IMG/VR virus record: IMGVR_UViG_3300036393_000037
Coordinates: 1-27,620 of that record
Direction: 5' to 3' (one strand)
DNA: 27,620 nt
Source of the DNA: a virus
The translations under genes and the position numbers were made by a program. Each line of letters starts with the position of its first letter. Positions within the stretch are counted from its first letter, which is position 1. This document shows positions 14,827 through 22,504 of the stretch, in pieces. The notes below the pieces were generated by a model. That model did no database searches. It was not told where the DNA came from and saw only the letters and a program-made list of their open reading frames with translations.

Positions 14827-16805
14827 GCTGCCACTCTAAAAACCCTGCATTCGGCAGGCACGGTAAGGGTTCTATTTTCGATAGCAACTGTGACGGTTCT
14901 GGATTCACTCGGAACGGATACGACGCGTGCTTCGGACGGCACCACAACGATGCGGCTTTCTGCAGGAACTCTGAACCGTCGCGACTCGGGAGTCGGCAAC
15001 GGTCGCACGAAGGCTACCGTGTGACCGACCAGAACATAGCTGCCAGCTCCCGCTCGGAGGGCTCGCGCACCGCGAAGGCCCGCACTGATCCCAGTAAGCG
15101 TGAAGATCCCGCCGTCAGCCCGGAGCATGCGTTTGTAAGCAAGGCCCGCAGCTTGCCCGCTGATCGCATAACCGCCCGCTTGCACGCCGAGTCTCCGAGT
15201 GGTTCGGAGGCCAACCGGTTGTCCGGTGAGCTGAAAACTGCCGAGACCAACCGACATTCGGCTGTCTCGCCGTAGCGCCGCCGCATTCCCGGCGATCTCA
15301 TAATTCCCCGCGCCAGCCTGGAGAGACTTGGCAATTGTGAAGCCAGTGCTCTGCCCGGTGAGTGTATAACTCCCGCTCTCAGCCGTAAGGCTCCGGTCGG
15401 ACACTAAGCCAGCGGAACGGCCGACCAGCGTATATGTCCCTGCCCCTGCAGTCAGATTTCGTTGATAGAACGTGCTTGCCGGGTTGCCCGTGAGCACATA
15501 GCCGCCGGATTCCGCCAGCATCGCAATGCCGCGACTCAGCCCTGCAGGTTCCCCCGTAAGCACGAAGGCCCCGGTTCCGGCCTGCAACGCATTCCGATCC
15601 ACGGTCAGCGCCGCGGTGAGCCCGGTGAATAAATAAGCCCCGGCGCCAGCGACTAGCAGCCTGTCGGACGCGGTTCCAGCGGGTTGACCGCTGAGCACAA
15701 AAGCACCGGCCTCCGCCGAGAACGGGTAAGCCCGTCCAAGGTTTGCCGTCATGCCCGTCAGCATGAAGCTGCCAACTCCCGCCACTAGCGGATTGCGGCT
15801 TGTCGTCAACGCCGCCGGAATTCCCGTCAGCGTGTACGAGCCTTGCCCCGCGACAATCCTGCGGGTTGCCCGCAAGCCTGCCGCGAAGCCCGTAACGGTA
15901 TAAACTCCGGTCCCGGCCACGACGGCGAACGCGCGGCCGAGGCCCGCAACGTTGCCGGTCAGCACATACTTGCCAGCTCCCGCGAACAGCGGCTGCCGAA
16001 CATAAGCCGCCCCCGCCGGGTTGCCCGTGAGGATATAGCTTCCTGCCGCTGGCCGGAGATCGCGACCGTAACGAGTCCCTGCATTTTTGCCGGACAGCGT
16101 ATAGGAACCTGCTGCGGCTTGTGCCTTCGAGGTCCGCTTCAGACCCGCTGCAACACCGGTGAGCGAAAAGCTACCGGCACTCGCAGTGAGCGTATATCCA
16201 GTGACCGGCGTGTAGGTGAATCGGGCACGACCATTCGCACCCTGACCACCATTCGCAGCGGACGCCCCGCCGCGACCGCCTTCGCCACCGCCGCCCGGCG
16301 TCGTCCCGGCGTTACCGTTGACGCTGCCGCCCGCGTGTGAGGAATTACCACCGCCGTCTGGCGCACCAGCTCCGTAACCGGGCGTCGAACCCGAGTTACT
16401 TCCGCCCGTGTTGCCGTTGGTATTGGTGTCGCCGCCGGATGCAGTACCACCCGAGCCACCAGGCCCCGTGCTCGGAGCTCCGCTGCCGGGGCCGGCAGAA
16501 AGACTGACCGACGGGCTGCCGACGACGTTCGAGACCGTCGTTGAGGCACTGCCATTCTGTCCGGCTTGGCCGTTACTTACGCCGCCAGGCCCACCGTTCC
16601 CAATCGAATAATTGAACTGGTTGCCCGGCGTGACGGAGAGAGTCTTTGTGACCTTCGCGCCCGAACCGCCACCGCCGCGGCCCTGAGAGCCGCCACGACT
16701 ACTGCCGCCGCCGCCCGGTCCCCATATCTCTATGACAACAGAAGTGACCCCGCTAGGAACAGTCCATGTTCCTGAGCCGGAGTCGTATGTGTCGACGGTA
16801 GCCAT
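14823..16805 (-). CDS. glycine-rich, 18-unit beta-repeat virion protein
   Basis: The 660-residue product has three parts. Residues 1-205 form a glycine-rich domain that starts DTYDSGSGTWTVPSGVTSVV, the entry signature of glycine-rich phage surface domains. Residues 208-606 contain 18 tandem units of 22-23 residues with consensus A-G-x-G-x-[YF]-x-L-T-G-x-x-A-G-L-x-x-x-R-x-L. Residues 607-660 contain five 9-residue repeats of R-x-x-x-V-P-x-E-x plus a partial unit. Such repeat arrays occur in tail-like and appendage proteins of other phages. I infer an extended beta fibre or decoration filament. It lies among small virion proteins in an unusual position between the head-closure and neck genes, with ATGA coupling to the next gene. 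Confidence 0.8.
   Translation of the reverse strand: MATVDTYDSGSGTWTVPSGVTSVVIEIWGPGGGGSSRGGSQGRGGGGSGAKVTKTLSVTPGNQFNYSIGNGGPGGVSNGQAGQNGSASTTVSNVVGSPSVSLSAGPGSGAPSTGPGGSGGTASGGDTNTNGNTGGSNSGSTPGYGAGAPDGGGNSSHAGGSVNGNAGTTPGGGGEGGRGGASAANGGQGANGRARFTYTPVTGYTLTASAGSFSLTGVAAGLKRTSKAQAAAGSYTLSGKNAGTRYGRDLRPAAGSYILTGNPAGAAYVRQPLFAGAGKYVLTGNVAGLGRAFAVVAGTGVYTVTGFAAGLRATRRIVAGQGSYTLTGIPAALTTSRNPLVAGVGSFMLTGMTANLGRAYPFSAEAGAFVLSGQPAGTASDRLLVAGAGAYLFTGLTAALTVDRNALQAGTGAFVLTGEPAGLSRGIAMLAESGGYVLTGNPASTFYQRNLTAGAGTYTLVGRSAGLVSDRSLTAESGSYTLTGQSTGFTIAKSLQAGAGNYEIAGNAAALRRDSRMSVGLGSFQLTGQPVGLRTTRRLGVQAGGYAISGQAAGLAYKRMLRADGGIFTLTGISAGLRGARALRAGAGSYVLVGHTVAFVRPLPTPESRRFRVPAESRIVVVPSEARVVSVPSESRTVTVAIENRTLTVPAECRVFRVAA
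14826..14987 (-). repeat. nonapeptide repeats at the C-terminus of the repeat protein
   Basis: Successive 27-bp units encode RRFRVPAES, RIVVVPSEA, RVVSVPSES, RTVTVAIEN, RTLTVPAEC and the partial RVFRVAA. The alternating hydrophobic pattern followed by P-x-E suggests a short beta-helix or beta-prism tip. The one cysteine near the end could form an intermolecular bond. Confidence 0.75.
14988..16184 (-). repeat. 18 tandem protein-coding repeats of 66-69 bp
   Basis: Eighteen consecutive units encode 22-23 residues each (three units of 23), all with the G-x-[YF]-x-[LVI]-[TSV]-G core. They differ strongly in the variable positions and in DNA sequence, so the array is old or under selection for diversity rather than a recent duplication. 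On the plus strand the recurring text is a GTTGCCCGTGAG-like core. Unit number could change by unequal recombination. Confidence 0.85.
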
Positions 16806-16808
16806 TGG

Positions 16809-17096
16809 CTACCTTTGGGCGGCTTCCGCCTTCGGCCGATCCATCGAGCGACCGCCAAGAGCTTTGGCCACAGTGCTGATCTCGCGGGACAGCGTAAAGA
16901 TCGTTTCACCCTCCGCCGGCTGCTCAATTGCCTTGATCTGTTCAGTGACAGTCTCAATGTCGGCGCGGATTGCATCCGACTTTTCCCACAGCTTGTCGCG
17001 CTTGGCGTAGAGCGGGGCTGTGCGTTCTTTCATAGCCGCCTCGCGTCCTTGGAGTTCAGCCAGGTGCTGCTTCAGCAATTCTTTGGTATCGGTCAT
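16809..17096 (-). CDS. small coiled-coil phage protein
   Basis: The 95-residue protein from the ATG at 17096 (MTDTKELLKQHLAELQGREAA) is almost entirely helical and charged, with heptad-like spacing through about residue 62 (DKLWEKSDAIRADIETVTEQ). GAGAGG precedes this ATG at good spacing; a longer in-frame start at 17147 would overlap the preceding gene. No family is recognised. Similar short coiled-coil proteins occur beside virion fibre genes as assembly factors or oligomerisation partners, so it may help the adjacent repeat protein. Confidence 0.65.
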   Translation of the reverse strand: MTDTKELLKQHLAELQGREAAMKERTAPLYAKRDKLWEKSDAIRADIETVTEQIKAIEQPAEGETIFTLSREISTVAKALGGRSMDRPKAEAAQR

Positions 17097-17106
17097 TTGT
17101 CCTCTC

Positions 17107-17538
17107 TTACGGTGCTTTGGCCAGGGTGAAGACTCCGTTGCTGTCATCGAAGTCGATCGTGAACGACTCGCCGCTCGCCAAACTGATGCTGGAGTTGTAA
17201 TCCCAACAGCCGATCAGGTTGTCGGACGCCGACGTGTCGTTGTAGAGCACCGCGTAGCGGAACGGACCGACTGCGCCGCCGGATGCGGTGATCGTCACGT
17301 CGGTGCATGCCAGCTTCGCTGTGCCGCTCGATTCAGTAAGCGTCGGGGTCGTTGAATGCCCGCCCCCGGTGTATCCGTTGCCGCCTGAGATCTCGGCGAG
17401 GTCAGACTTGACCGCATCACCGCTCGCGCTCGGCGTTGCGTTAGATAGGTAGACCTTAAGCGTGTGCGTGCCGTCGAGATCATGGGTGCCCTTGAGCACC
17501 TGCTCAGAAAAGTCGTCGAAGTAAAAGAAGTCAGCCAT
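17107..17538 (-). CDS. conserved phage virion protein
   Basis: The 143-residue protein begins MADFFYFDDFSEQVLKGTHD with DLDGTHTLKVYLSNATPS and contains SGGNGYTGGGHSTTPTLTES and VGPFRYAVLYNDTSASDNLIGCWDY. This pattern matches a widespread family of small beta-rich phage structural proteins often encoded near head-tail joining or fibre genes. Their exact location on the virion is not settled to my knowledge. An AGAGAGGG ribosome binding site lies upstream of the ATG. Confidence 0.75.
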   Translation of the reverse strand: MADFFYFDDFSEQVLKGTHDLDGTHTLKVYLSNATPSASGDAVKSDLAEISGGNGYTGGGHSTTPTLTESSGTAKLACTDVTITASGGAVGPFRYAVLYNDTSASDNLIGCWDYNSSISLASGESFTIDFDDSNGVFTLAKAP

Positions 17539-17552
17539 CTATGCCCTCTCTG

Positions 17553-18359
17553 CTATGGAAGTGTCACCGCGACGCGCGCGGCGTAGTATTGCTCGATCTT
17601 GGCGACGCTCGCCGGCGATAGGTTGACCGGGTACACCAGCACCTCTTGAAGTCTGCCGTTCAGGAAGTAGTCTTCTGAGTCGTGCTTCATTCCACCCAGC
17701 GTCACGTTGTCGAGGCCCGTCATATCGCCCCACCAGTCGCCATCGGTGGAACCGAGGCTCTCGGCGACGCCATTCAAGCGAGCGGCGTTCGTTGTGCCGT
17801 TGCTCGCCCAGACCATGATGTAGTTAGTGCCTTGGGCAACTACATTCACGCTGCCGGTATAGCCGTCGAAGTCAGCCCCGCCACGATCTTGGAAGAGAGC
17901 GATCCGATCTGTCGATATTCCGCCATTCGACGCGATCAGCGCCTGATAAGTCGAGAACGCCGCACCTTGGTCGCAGCTGGCCAGTACCGTCTGCGTCAGA
18001 CCTGAAGAGACCAAGTCGAGGCGATGCACGGTGATGACCGTCCCTTGAGTTCCCCCGAGGATCGCCGCGGGATGCACCAAAATGTCGTTCCCGCCGTCGA
18101 AGTCGATCGCCGGTAGGCCGTTGATGCCGTTCGTGCGGTAGATGGGGCGTTTGGAGTTGTCGGCTTGGGAGAATTCGTAGGCGTTGCCCTCGGCCGATAT
18201 CCACGAGGCAACCGCCTCGCCATCATCCGGAAGATTGCCACCAACATCCCTCACGCCTTGATCGGCTGTGAGCCAAAGACTCGGCAACTGCCCATCAATA
18301 GCCTGCGTCGGGTCCCAGCTCTTGCCTTGCGACGCGAAGAGCGTCAGCAGCCTGCTCAT
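17553..18359 (-). CDS. LamG/concanavalin-like virion adhesin
   Basis: The 268-residue protein has the layout of phage LamG-like lectin domains: LPSLWLTADQGVRDVGGNLPDDGEAVASWISAEGNAYEF around residues 25-65, then RPIYRTNGINGLPAIDFDGGNDIL around 70-95, and a C-terminal GRLQEVLVYPVNLSPASVAKIEQYY (about 236-260). This jelly-roll domain commonly binds carbohydrates. In this genome it lies between head closure and neck genes, so it could decorate the capsid or tail and help the particle bind host or environmental polysaccharide. That role is inferred. It starts in a TAATG overlap with the previous gene. Confidence 0.72.
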   Translation of the reverse strand: MSRLLTLFASQGKSWDPTQAIDGQLPSLWLTADQGVRDVGGNLPDDGEAVASWISAEGNAYEFSQADNSKRPIYRTNGINGLPAIDFDGGNDILVHPAAILGGTQGTVITVHRLDLVSSGLTQTVLASCDQGAAFSTYQALIASNGGISTDRIALFQDRGGADFDGYTGSVNVVAQGTNYIMVWASNGTTNAARLNGVAESLGSTDGDWWGDMTGLDNVTLGGMKHDSEDYFLNGRLQEVLVYPVNLSPASVAKIEQYYAARVAVTLP

Positions 18360-18718
18360 TAGAGAGGCCGCACGGCGAGCGTGAAGACCGTGTCGGTCGT
18401 CGTTTGCGTGTTCGTCGTCTTCAGCTTGATGTAGCGAAGGCCTGCAATCAGAGCGAGATTCTTGATCGGGGCATATTTGCTGACCGTCGTGACGATCGTC
18501 AGAGCCGCTCCCTCTCCATCCTGCACCTCGACGAAAGTGCCGCCGGGCGCCGGGGCGGCCAAAATCTTAATGTCCGTGCCGTCGAAGTTCGCAGGCACGA
18601 AGATGCCGACGAGGTCTGTGCCGCGCAGGTCGATGACCTCGCTCTCGGTTTCGCTGACAGCAACCGTTGCCGTCAGATCGTACGCGTCGTTCGGCTGATA
18701 GTTCTTTGCTTCTGGCAT
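18359..18718 (-). CDS. small beta-rich phage protein
   Basis: The 119-residue product (MPEAKNYQPNDAYDLTATVAV) has a beta-sandwich character, with 'SEVIDLRGTDLVGIFVPANFDGTDIKILAA' and 'LALIAGLRYIKLKTTNTQTTTDTVFTLAVRP'. Similar small proteins that assess 'difference from expected value' type text appear near virion surface genes of siphophages, but I cannot name a family. TAATG junctions on both sides show tight translational coupling with the head-closure gene and the LamG-like gene. Confidence 0.65.
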   Translation of the reverse strand: MPEAKNYQPNDAYDLTATVAVSETESEVIDLRGTDLVGIFVPANFDGTDIKILAAPAPGGTFVEVQDGEGAALTIVTTVSKYAPIKNLALIAGLRYIKLKTTNTQTTTDTVFTLAVRPL

Positions 18719-19053
18719 TAGACCTCCTGTGCCATGATTCTGAGAAAGGCTTTGGCCTCGTTCTCGTTGATGACTTCCTTGATGTGCAGAATGCGCGTGC
18801 CGAACTTGAGCCGGTGCGCCGTGGTAATGCCCGCTCGGTAGCGGGCGATGATCTTGTGCGTGAGCGGGGTCTCGACCTGCATGGCCTGGTATTTCTCCCA
18901 GCCCTTAAGCGGTTCGATGGACGCCCAAATATCGAAGCTGTCGGCCCAGGATTCGGTATAGCCACCCTGGCCATCCGACACGTTCGATTTGGTCTGCACC
19001 GTCAGCCGGTGCTGCATCTTGGCGACGGGGTTCTTCTGGCAGGCCTTGGGCAT
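18718..19053 (-). CDS. head closure (head-tail adaptor, SPP1 gp16-like)
   Basis: The 111-residue protein matches the phage head-tail joining family: KMQHRLTVQTKSNVSDGQGGY, ESWADSFDIWASIEPLKGWE, and THKIIARYRAGITTAHRLKFG with ILHIKEVINENEAKAFLRIMA. These small ring-forming proteins close the portal/connector channel after packaging. Position right after the connector gene, with a TGATG overlap, agrees. Confidence 0.87.
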   Translation of the reverse strand: MPKACQKNPVAKMQHRLTVQTKSNVSDGQGGYTESWADSFDIWASIEPLKGWEKYQAMQVETPLTHKIIARYRAGITTAHRLKFGTRILHIKEVINENEAKAFLRIMAQEV

Positions 19054-19685
19054 CAGACCTTCAGATAGCGGTAAGGCCGCAGAAGCCGCATGCAGGCCTC
19101 GGGCATCTCGCAGATCGTTCGTCCGTCGTACATAGTCTGCACGTGCATCTTGATCGCGGTCTTGATCGCGTCCGGCACGCTGCCCGCTGCCGGTCCGTAT
19201 CCGCAGACATAGATCACCTCGCAGGATGCGAGCGGCCTGAGCGGCGAGGGCCAGTAAGCCCCTTCGTTCAGCATCAGTCTGCCGCCCGCCGCATCCACTG
19301 CGTAGTTGCTGGGCGAAAAGACCGCTGAAGCGTTGGCCGTGTCGTAGGTCGTAACCGAGGTGATCGACTGCACGAGTCCGCGCGGGAGTTCGATGGTTCT
19401 CGGCAGGCCGTCATAGAGGGCCGTGACCGGAAGGTCATAGACGCCGTCGCCCAGACAATCGTCGAGAGGCGACCTGCCCATGTCGAGCGTCAGCCGGACG
19501 CTTTGCGTGATGAACGATCGACGGCAGTAATCCTCAGCCGCCTGGCGAGCTGATCGGATCAGCGTCTCCAGCAGCGAGTCCTCTTCCGTTGTGTCGATCT
19601 TCGCCCAGAGCTTGACCTCGTCGACCGTAACCGGCTCGACCGAGGGCCCGGCGATGACCTGAACGGAGCTGCGGCCCCGCGTCAT
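19053..19685 (-). CDS. head-tail connector protein (gp6-like)
   Basis: The 210-residue protein has the helical N-terminal pattern VEPVTVDEVKLWAKIDTTEEDSLLETLIRSARQAAEDYCRRSF of the HK97-gp6/DnaPackaging connector family, followed by a beta-rich middle (residues 70-160) and a C-terminal helix (PDAIKTAIKMHVQTMYDGRT). It forms the ring between portal and head closure protein. The family core is usually about 100 residues; the extra beta domain is common in the longer 'phage conserved 200-residue' version. Confidence 0.85.
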   Translation of the reverse strand: MTRGRSSVQVIAGPSVEPVTVDEVKLWAKIDTTEEDSLLETLIRSARQAAEDYCRRSFITQSVRLTLDMGRSPLDDCLGDGVYDLPVTALYDGLPRTIELPRGLVQSITSVTTYDTANASAVFSPSNYAVDAAGGRLMLNEGAYWPSPLRPLASCEVIYVCGYGPAAGSVPDAIKTAIKMHVQTMYDGRTICEMPEACMRLLRPYRYLKV

Positions 19686-19691
19686 CCGGTG

Positions 19692-20042
19692 CTACGCTCG
19701 CAGAGCAGCGAGGATGCTGGCTTTGCTGCGGAAGAAGGTGGTGAGACCACGCTCCTTCGCAAGCTCTTTCAGCTCTTCGAAACTGAGATCGTCGAGGCCA
19801 TCGCCTTCCGCTGCCGGTTCGCCGTCTTCAGCGTCCGCATCGTCGGTTTTGGTCTCCGCCGGGGCTTCAACCTTCGTTTCGCGATCCTCGACTTTGCCGG
19901 GTTTTGCTTCGACCACCATGCTGCCGGCGGCTTTCGCCAGTTCGTCGCTCAACGCCACCACAGTATTAGCTGTGAAGCTCTCCGGTTCCGAGTCCGTCGA
20001 CTGACGGCCGCGAAAGCTCTTCAGGATCTTGTATTGCTTCAT
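19692..20042 (-). CDS. acidic phage protein with Rho-N/SAP-like C-terminus
   Basis: The ATG at 20042 gives 116 residues starting MKQYKILKSFRG, with an ideal AGGAGGG upstream; a longer frame upstream lies in the previous gene. Residues 3-45 look like a small beta domain (FTANTVVALSDELAKAAGSMVVE). Residues 50-80 are an acidic linker rich in E, D, A and T. The last 35 residues (DDLSFEELKELAKERGLTTF and onward) form the helix-extended-loop-helix pattern of Rho-N/SAP/HeH domains, known to bind nucleic acid or, in phages, to occur on head-associated proteins. The role is unknown; the position between capsid and connector suggests a head-related protein. Confidence 0.7.
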   Translation of the reverse strand: MKQYKILKSFRGRQSTDSEPESFTANTVVALSDELAKAAGSMVVEAKPGKVEDRETKVEAPAETKTDDADAEDGEPAAEGDGLDDLSFEELKELAKERGLTTFFRSKASILAALRA

Positions 20043-20050
20043 AAGCCCTC

Positions 20051-20665
20051 CTAGTTGGCTTGCGTCAGAGTGATGCCGCCATCGGCGTTGGACTGGCCGG
20101 TGCAATACCAGCTCGTGCCATCGCTGTCGCAGGCAACCCAGTCGCCGACAACGCCCACGCCATTCACGAAAGTGATCGTGTCGCCGTTATTGATGTACGG
20201 GCCATCATCGCCGGTATCGACTTCCAGTTCATTAATCCCGCCGATAATGACGTTGGCACTGGAGGCGGTGACCACCGTGTAGCTCGCGCCCGAGGGGGCG
20301 GCCTTAACGATGAACTTGAATGAGCAGCCCGCGGTCGGCGCCGGGAGCGTCGACACGAACTCGGTCGTGGCGTTCAGCGTCATGACCTTGCCGCATTCGG
20401 CAGTGCCCAGGACGTTGGTTGCGGTTACGTCTTCGAATCGGCTGGACAGATCGGTTGCCGCGTTGATCTCGGCAGCCGTCGAGGTGATCGCCGTGCCCGC
20501 CAGCTTCAGCGAGCCGCCGGAAATGACATCGAGTTCCCCGCCGATGACCGTGCGGGTCGCGCCGGCCTCAGTGCGGTTGGTGCCTGCCTTGTAGGACGCT
20601 GCCAGTACTTCGCCCGCGTAGAGCGCCAGCAGGCAGGTCAGGAAATATTTCATCGTGAATCTCAT
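20051..20665 (-). CDS. phage-cluster protein with N-terminal signal peptide
   Basis: The 204-residue protein begins MRFTMKYFLTCLLALYAG and has a classic Sec-type signal peptide with a probable cleavage after VLA (about residue 22). The mature part is beta-rich, with LKLAGTAITSTAAEINAATD, a pattern shared with phage structural and fibre proteins, and three further cysteines in the C-terminal half. The gene has a very strong AAGGAGGGG ribosome binding site and sits directly behind a hairpin in the capsid region. It may be a protein exported into the periplasm or cell surface by the infected cell, or a virion decoration protein. The signal peptide is directly visible; the function is not known. 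Confidence 0.7.
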   Translation of the reverse strand: MRFTMKYFLTCLLALYAGEVLAASYKAGTNRTEAGATRTVIGGELDVISGGSLKLAGTAITSTAAEINAATDLSSRFEDVTATNVLGTAECGKVMTLNATTEFVSTLPAPTAGCSFKFIVKAAPSGASYTVVTASSANVIIGGINELEVDTGDDGPYINNGDTITFVNGVGVVGDWVACDSDGTSWYCTGQSNADGGITLTQAN

Positions 20666-20680
20666 GGTCCCCTCCTTGGG

Positions 20681-20709
20681 AGAAAGGGGCGAGGCCGAAG
20701 CCCCGCCCC
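20681..20709 (-). terminator. UUCG-capped hairpin, internal terminator or attenuator
   Basis: On the minus strand a 10-bp stem (20700-20709 with 20686-20695, containing one G-U pair) is closed by C(UUCG)G and followed by UUUCU. It lies seven bases after the stop of the gene at 20717-21172 and upstream of the signal-peptide gene. The short U run suggests partial termination, lowering downstream transcripts relative to the capsid protein mRNA, or mRNA 3' end protection. Confidence 0.7.
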
Positions 20710-20716
20710 ACGGTGG

Positions 20717-21172
20717 TTAGTTGGTCGGGTTCGACGCCGCCCGGCCGCGAATGGCGGTGATGCCGTAGATCGTGCCGGTCGAGTGGTTGCCCGTGCGATC
20801 AAGCTCCACGCGAACGTAGCGCTTGTTGCCGCGATACGCCGTGATGTAGACGCGATCATCTTCATTGTCAGCGTCGATCGTGGCGAAGTGTGCCGTGGTC
20901 GCGCCGGACAGCGGGTTGATGATGTCTTCATCCGCCGCATCGGCAAAGTCGCCGTCGGTGGTCGTGTCGCTGTGCTCGACGATCAGGTCGGTCTTGAGCG
21001 AGCCGCTATGGGCATCGCCCGTAGAGCCGACAGTGACTTCGAGGATCAACTCCTCGTAGCCCTGCATGTCGATGTAGGTCGACTTGGTCGAGTCACCGTT
21101 GCCCGTGAGCACTGCCGGTTTGAGCAACTGGTCAAACTTGAGTGCGTGGTAGTTACTGGTTCTGCTAGCCAT
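20717..21172 (-). CDS. putative head decoration/structural protein
   Basis: The 151-residue protein lies directly downstream of the major capsid protein gene. Its sequence (MASRTSNYHALKFDQLLKPA, then SGSLKTDLIVEHSDTTTDGDFADAADED, then RVYITAYRGNKRYVRVELDRTG) is a beta-sandwich-like protein seen in many siphophages next to the major capsid gene. I infer a capsid surface role from this position. It is followed closely by the UUCG hairpin, so it may share the highest-expression transcript with the capsid protein. Confidence 0.68.
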   Translation of the reverse strand: MASRTSNYHALKFDQLLKPAVLTGNGDSTKSTYIDMQGYEELILEVTVGSTGDAHSGSLKTDLIVEHSDTTTDGDFADAADEDIINPLSGATTAHFATIDADNEDDRVYITAYRGNKRYVRVELDRTGNHSTGTIYGITAIRGRAASNPTN

Positions 21173-21199
21173 ATTGGGAGTCCTTTCCTATGACCTGGG

Positions 21200-22504
21200 T
21201 TACGCTGCTGCGATCTTCTGCAGCTTGACCGCTTCGAAGTTGATCACGCCACCGCCAACGCGCTTGGTCGTGTAGAACTTCACGTACGGCTTGCCGGTGA
21301 ACGGATCGCGGAGCACGCGGATGCCCTGGCGGTCCACGATCTGGTACGCGCGACGGATGTCGCCGTAGATCGCGGCCAGTGCGTTCACGTCGATCGCCGC
21401 CACGTCGTTTCCGAAACGGAGCGGACGACCCATGAGCATGGTCTCCAGGCCAACGTTTTTGTCGAAGCCGGCGTTGAAGATCGGGCGGGAATTGCCGTCC
21501 AGGATCAGCATCAGGTTGGCGATGCTGGCACGCTTCACGAGGTACGTCGCGTTGCTCTGGTACTCTTCCTTCAGAGAGGTCTGGAGATTGACCAGGCCCT
21601 CGTAGGTGAAGCCAGCAGCATCCTTCGAGACGACTTGCTCGATTTGGTTCGCGTTCGGGTTCGTGCCCGCCGCGTAGGTCGTAATGCCGCGGGGGCGGAG
21701 AACGCCGTCGCCGCTGATGAAGGCGGTTGCCTCCTTGCGAGCAAAAACGTCCGACACCTTGCGGGACAGCCACGCTTCCATGTCGAAGGTCGCGTCGTCC
21801 AGGAGTTTCTGCGTAGCCTTGGGCTGCGCATAGATCTCATGAACGTTGATGATGATCTTGCCCAGTTGCGGCGTATCGGTGTCGTCACGCGACTGATGCT
21901 CGCCTACCCAGCCGGCATCGGCTTCATCGTTGTCAGTCAGCAATTCGAGCTGATCGGTGCCGATGGTGTCGACGCTTGCCAACTGGCGCATCGGAGACGA
22001 TTCATAGATGAACGTCTCGATCTTGCCGCCGAACTGCGGGACGACCGCGTAGCCGCCGTCCGGATCGCTGTCGACCGACAGAGCCTTGAACTCGGCGTCC
22101 TCGGCCAGCACGCCTTTCATGTGCTCGTCGAAATACTGCTTGTTCGGGTTCTGGGCTTTAGCGAATGCGTTGAACGCTTTACGAGTTTTGACCGCTAAAC
22201 GCTTGCCCTTCTCGTCGATGGTCAGAACATCGCCGGCCGGAGCGCGGTTCATCGCGGTTTCGAGAGCTTCTTGCTTCTTTGCGAGAGCCGCTTGCTGGCC
22301 TTTCATGGCTTCCGCCATCTCTGCTGCCTTTTCGACGGCGTCCGATACTTTCTTCAGCTCAGCCGGGTCGACCTTATCCTTCACGGATTCGTACGCTTTA
22401 CCGAGCTTCTCGACCTTGTCGGTCAGGTGCTGGATGCCGTTCAAGGCGTCGCCAGCAGCTTTAACGGCCTGCTCGACCGTCACTACTTTGGTTTCATCAC
22501 TCAT
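21200..22504 (-). CDS. major capsid protein, HK97 fold
   Basis: The 434-residue protein matches HK97-type major capsid proteins. Residues 1-137 form a coiled-coil delta (scaffolding) domain (VEKLGKAYESVKDKVD, AEMAEAMKGQQAALAKKQEA). The mature part probably begins close to residues 140-150 (FKALSVDSDPDGGYAVVPQ), the usual protease cleavage zone. Later family landmarks are SPMRQLASVDTIGTDQLELL, PQLGKIIINVHEIYAQPKATQKLLDDA, FISGDG and LMGRPLRF. The gene starts in an ATGA overlap with the prohead protease stop. It forms the icosahedral shell. Confidence 0.95.
   Translation of the reverse strand: MSDETKVVTVEQAVKAAGDALNGIQHLTDKVEKLGKAYESVKDKVDPAELKKVSDAVEKAAEMAEAMKGQQAALAKKQEALETAMNRAPAGDVLTIDEKGKRLAVKTRKAFNAFAKAQNPNKQYFDEHMKGVLAEDAEFKALSVDSDPDGGYAVVPQFGGKIETFIYESSPMRQLASVDTIGTDQLELLTDNDEADAGWVGEHQSRDDTDTPQLGKIIINVHEIYAQPKATQKLLDDATFDMEAWLSRKVSDVFARKEATAFISGDGVLRPRGITTYAAGTNPNANQIEQVVSKDAAGFTYEGLVNLQTSLKEEYQSNATYLVKRASIANLMLILDGNSRPIFNAGFDKNVGLETMLMGRPLRFGNDVAAIDVNALAAIYGDIRRAYQIVDRQGIRVLRDPFTGKPYVKFYTTKRVGGGVINFEAVKLQKIAAA

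Noticed and set aside
14988-16184. Possible CRISPR array or diversity-generating variable region, because of regular 66-69-bp spacing
   Set aside because: The repeats are an in-frame protein repeat with diverged DNA and no identical direct repeats or unique spacers. No cas genes, reverse transcriptase or template repeat are seen.
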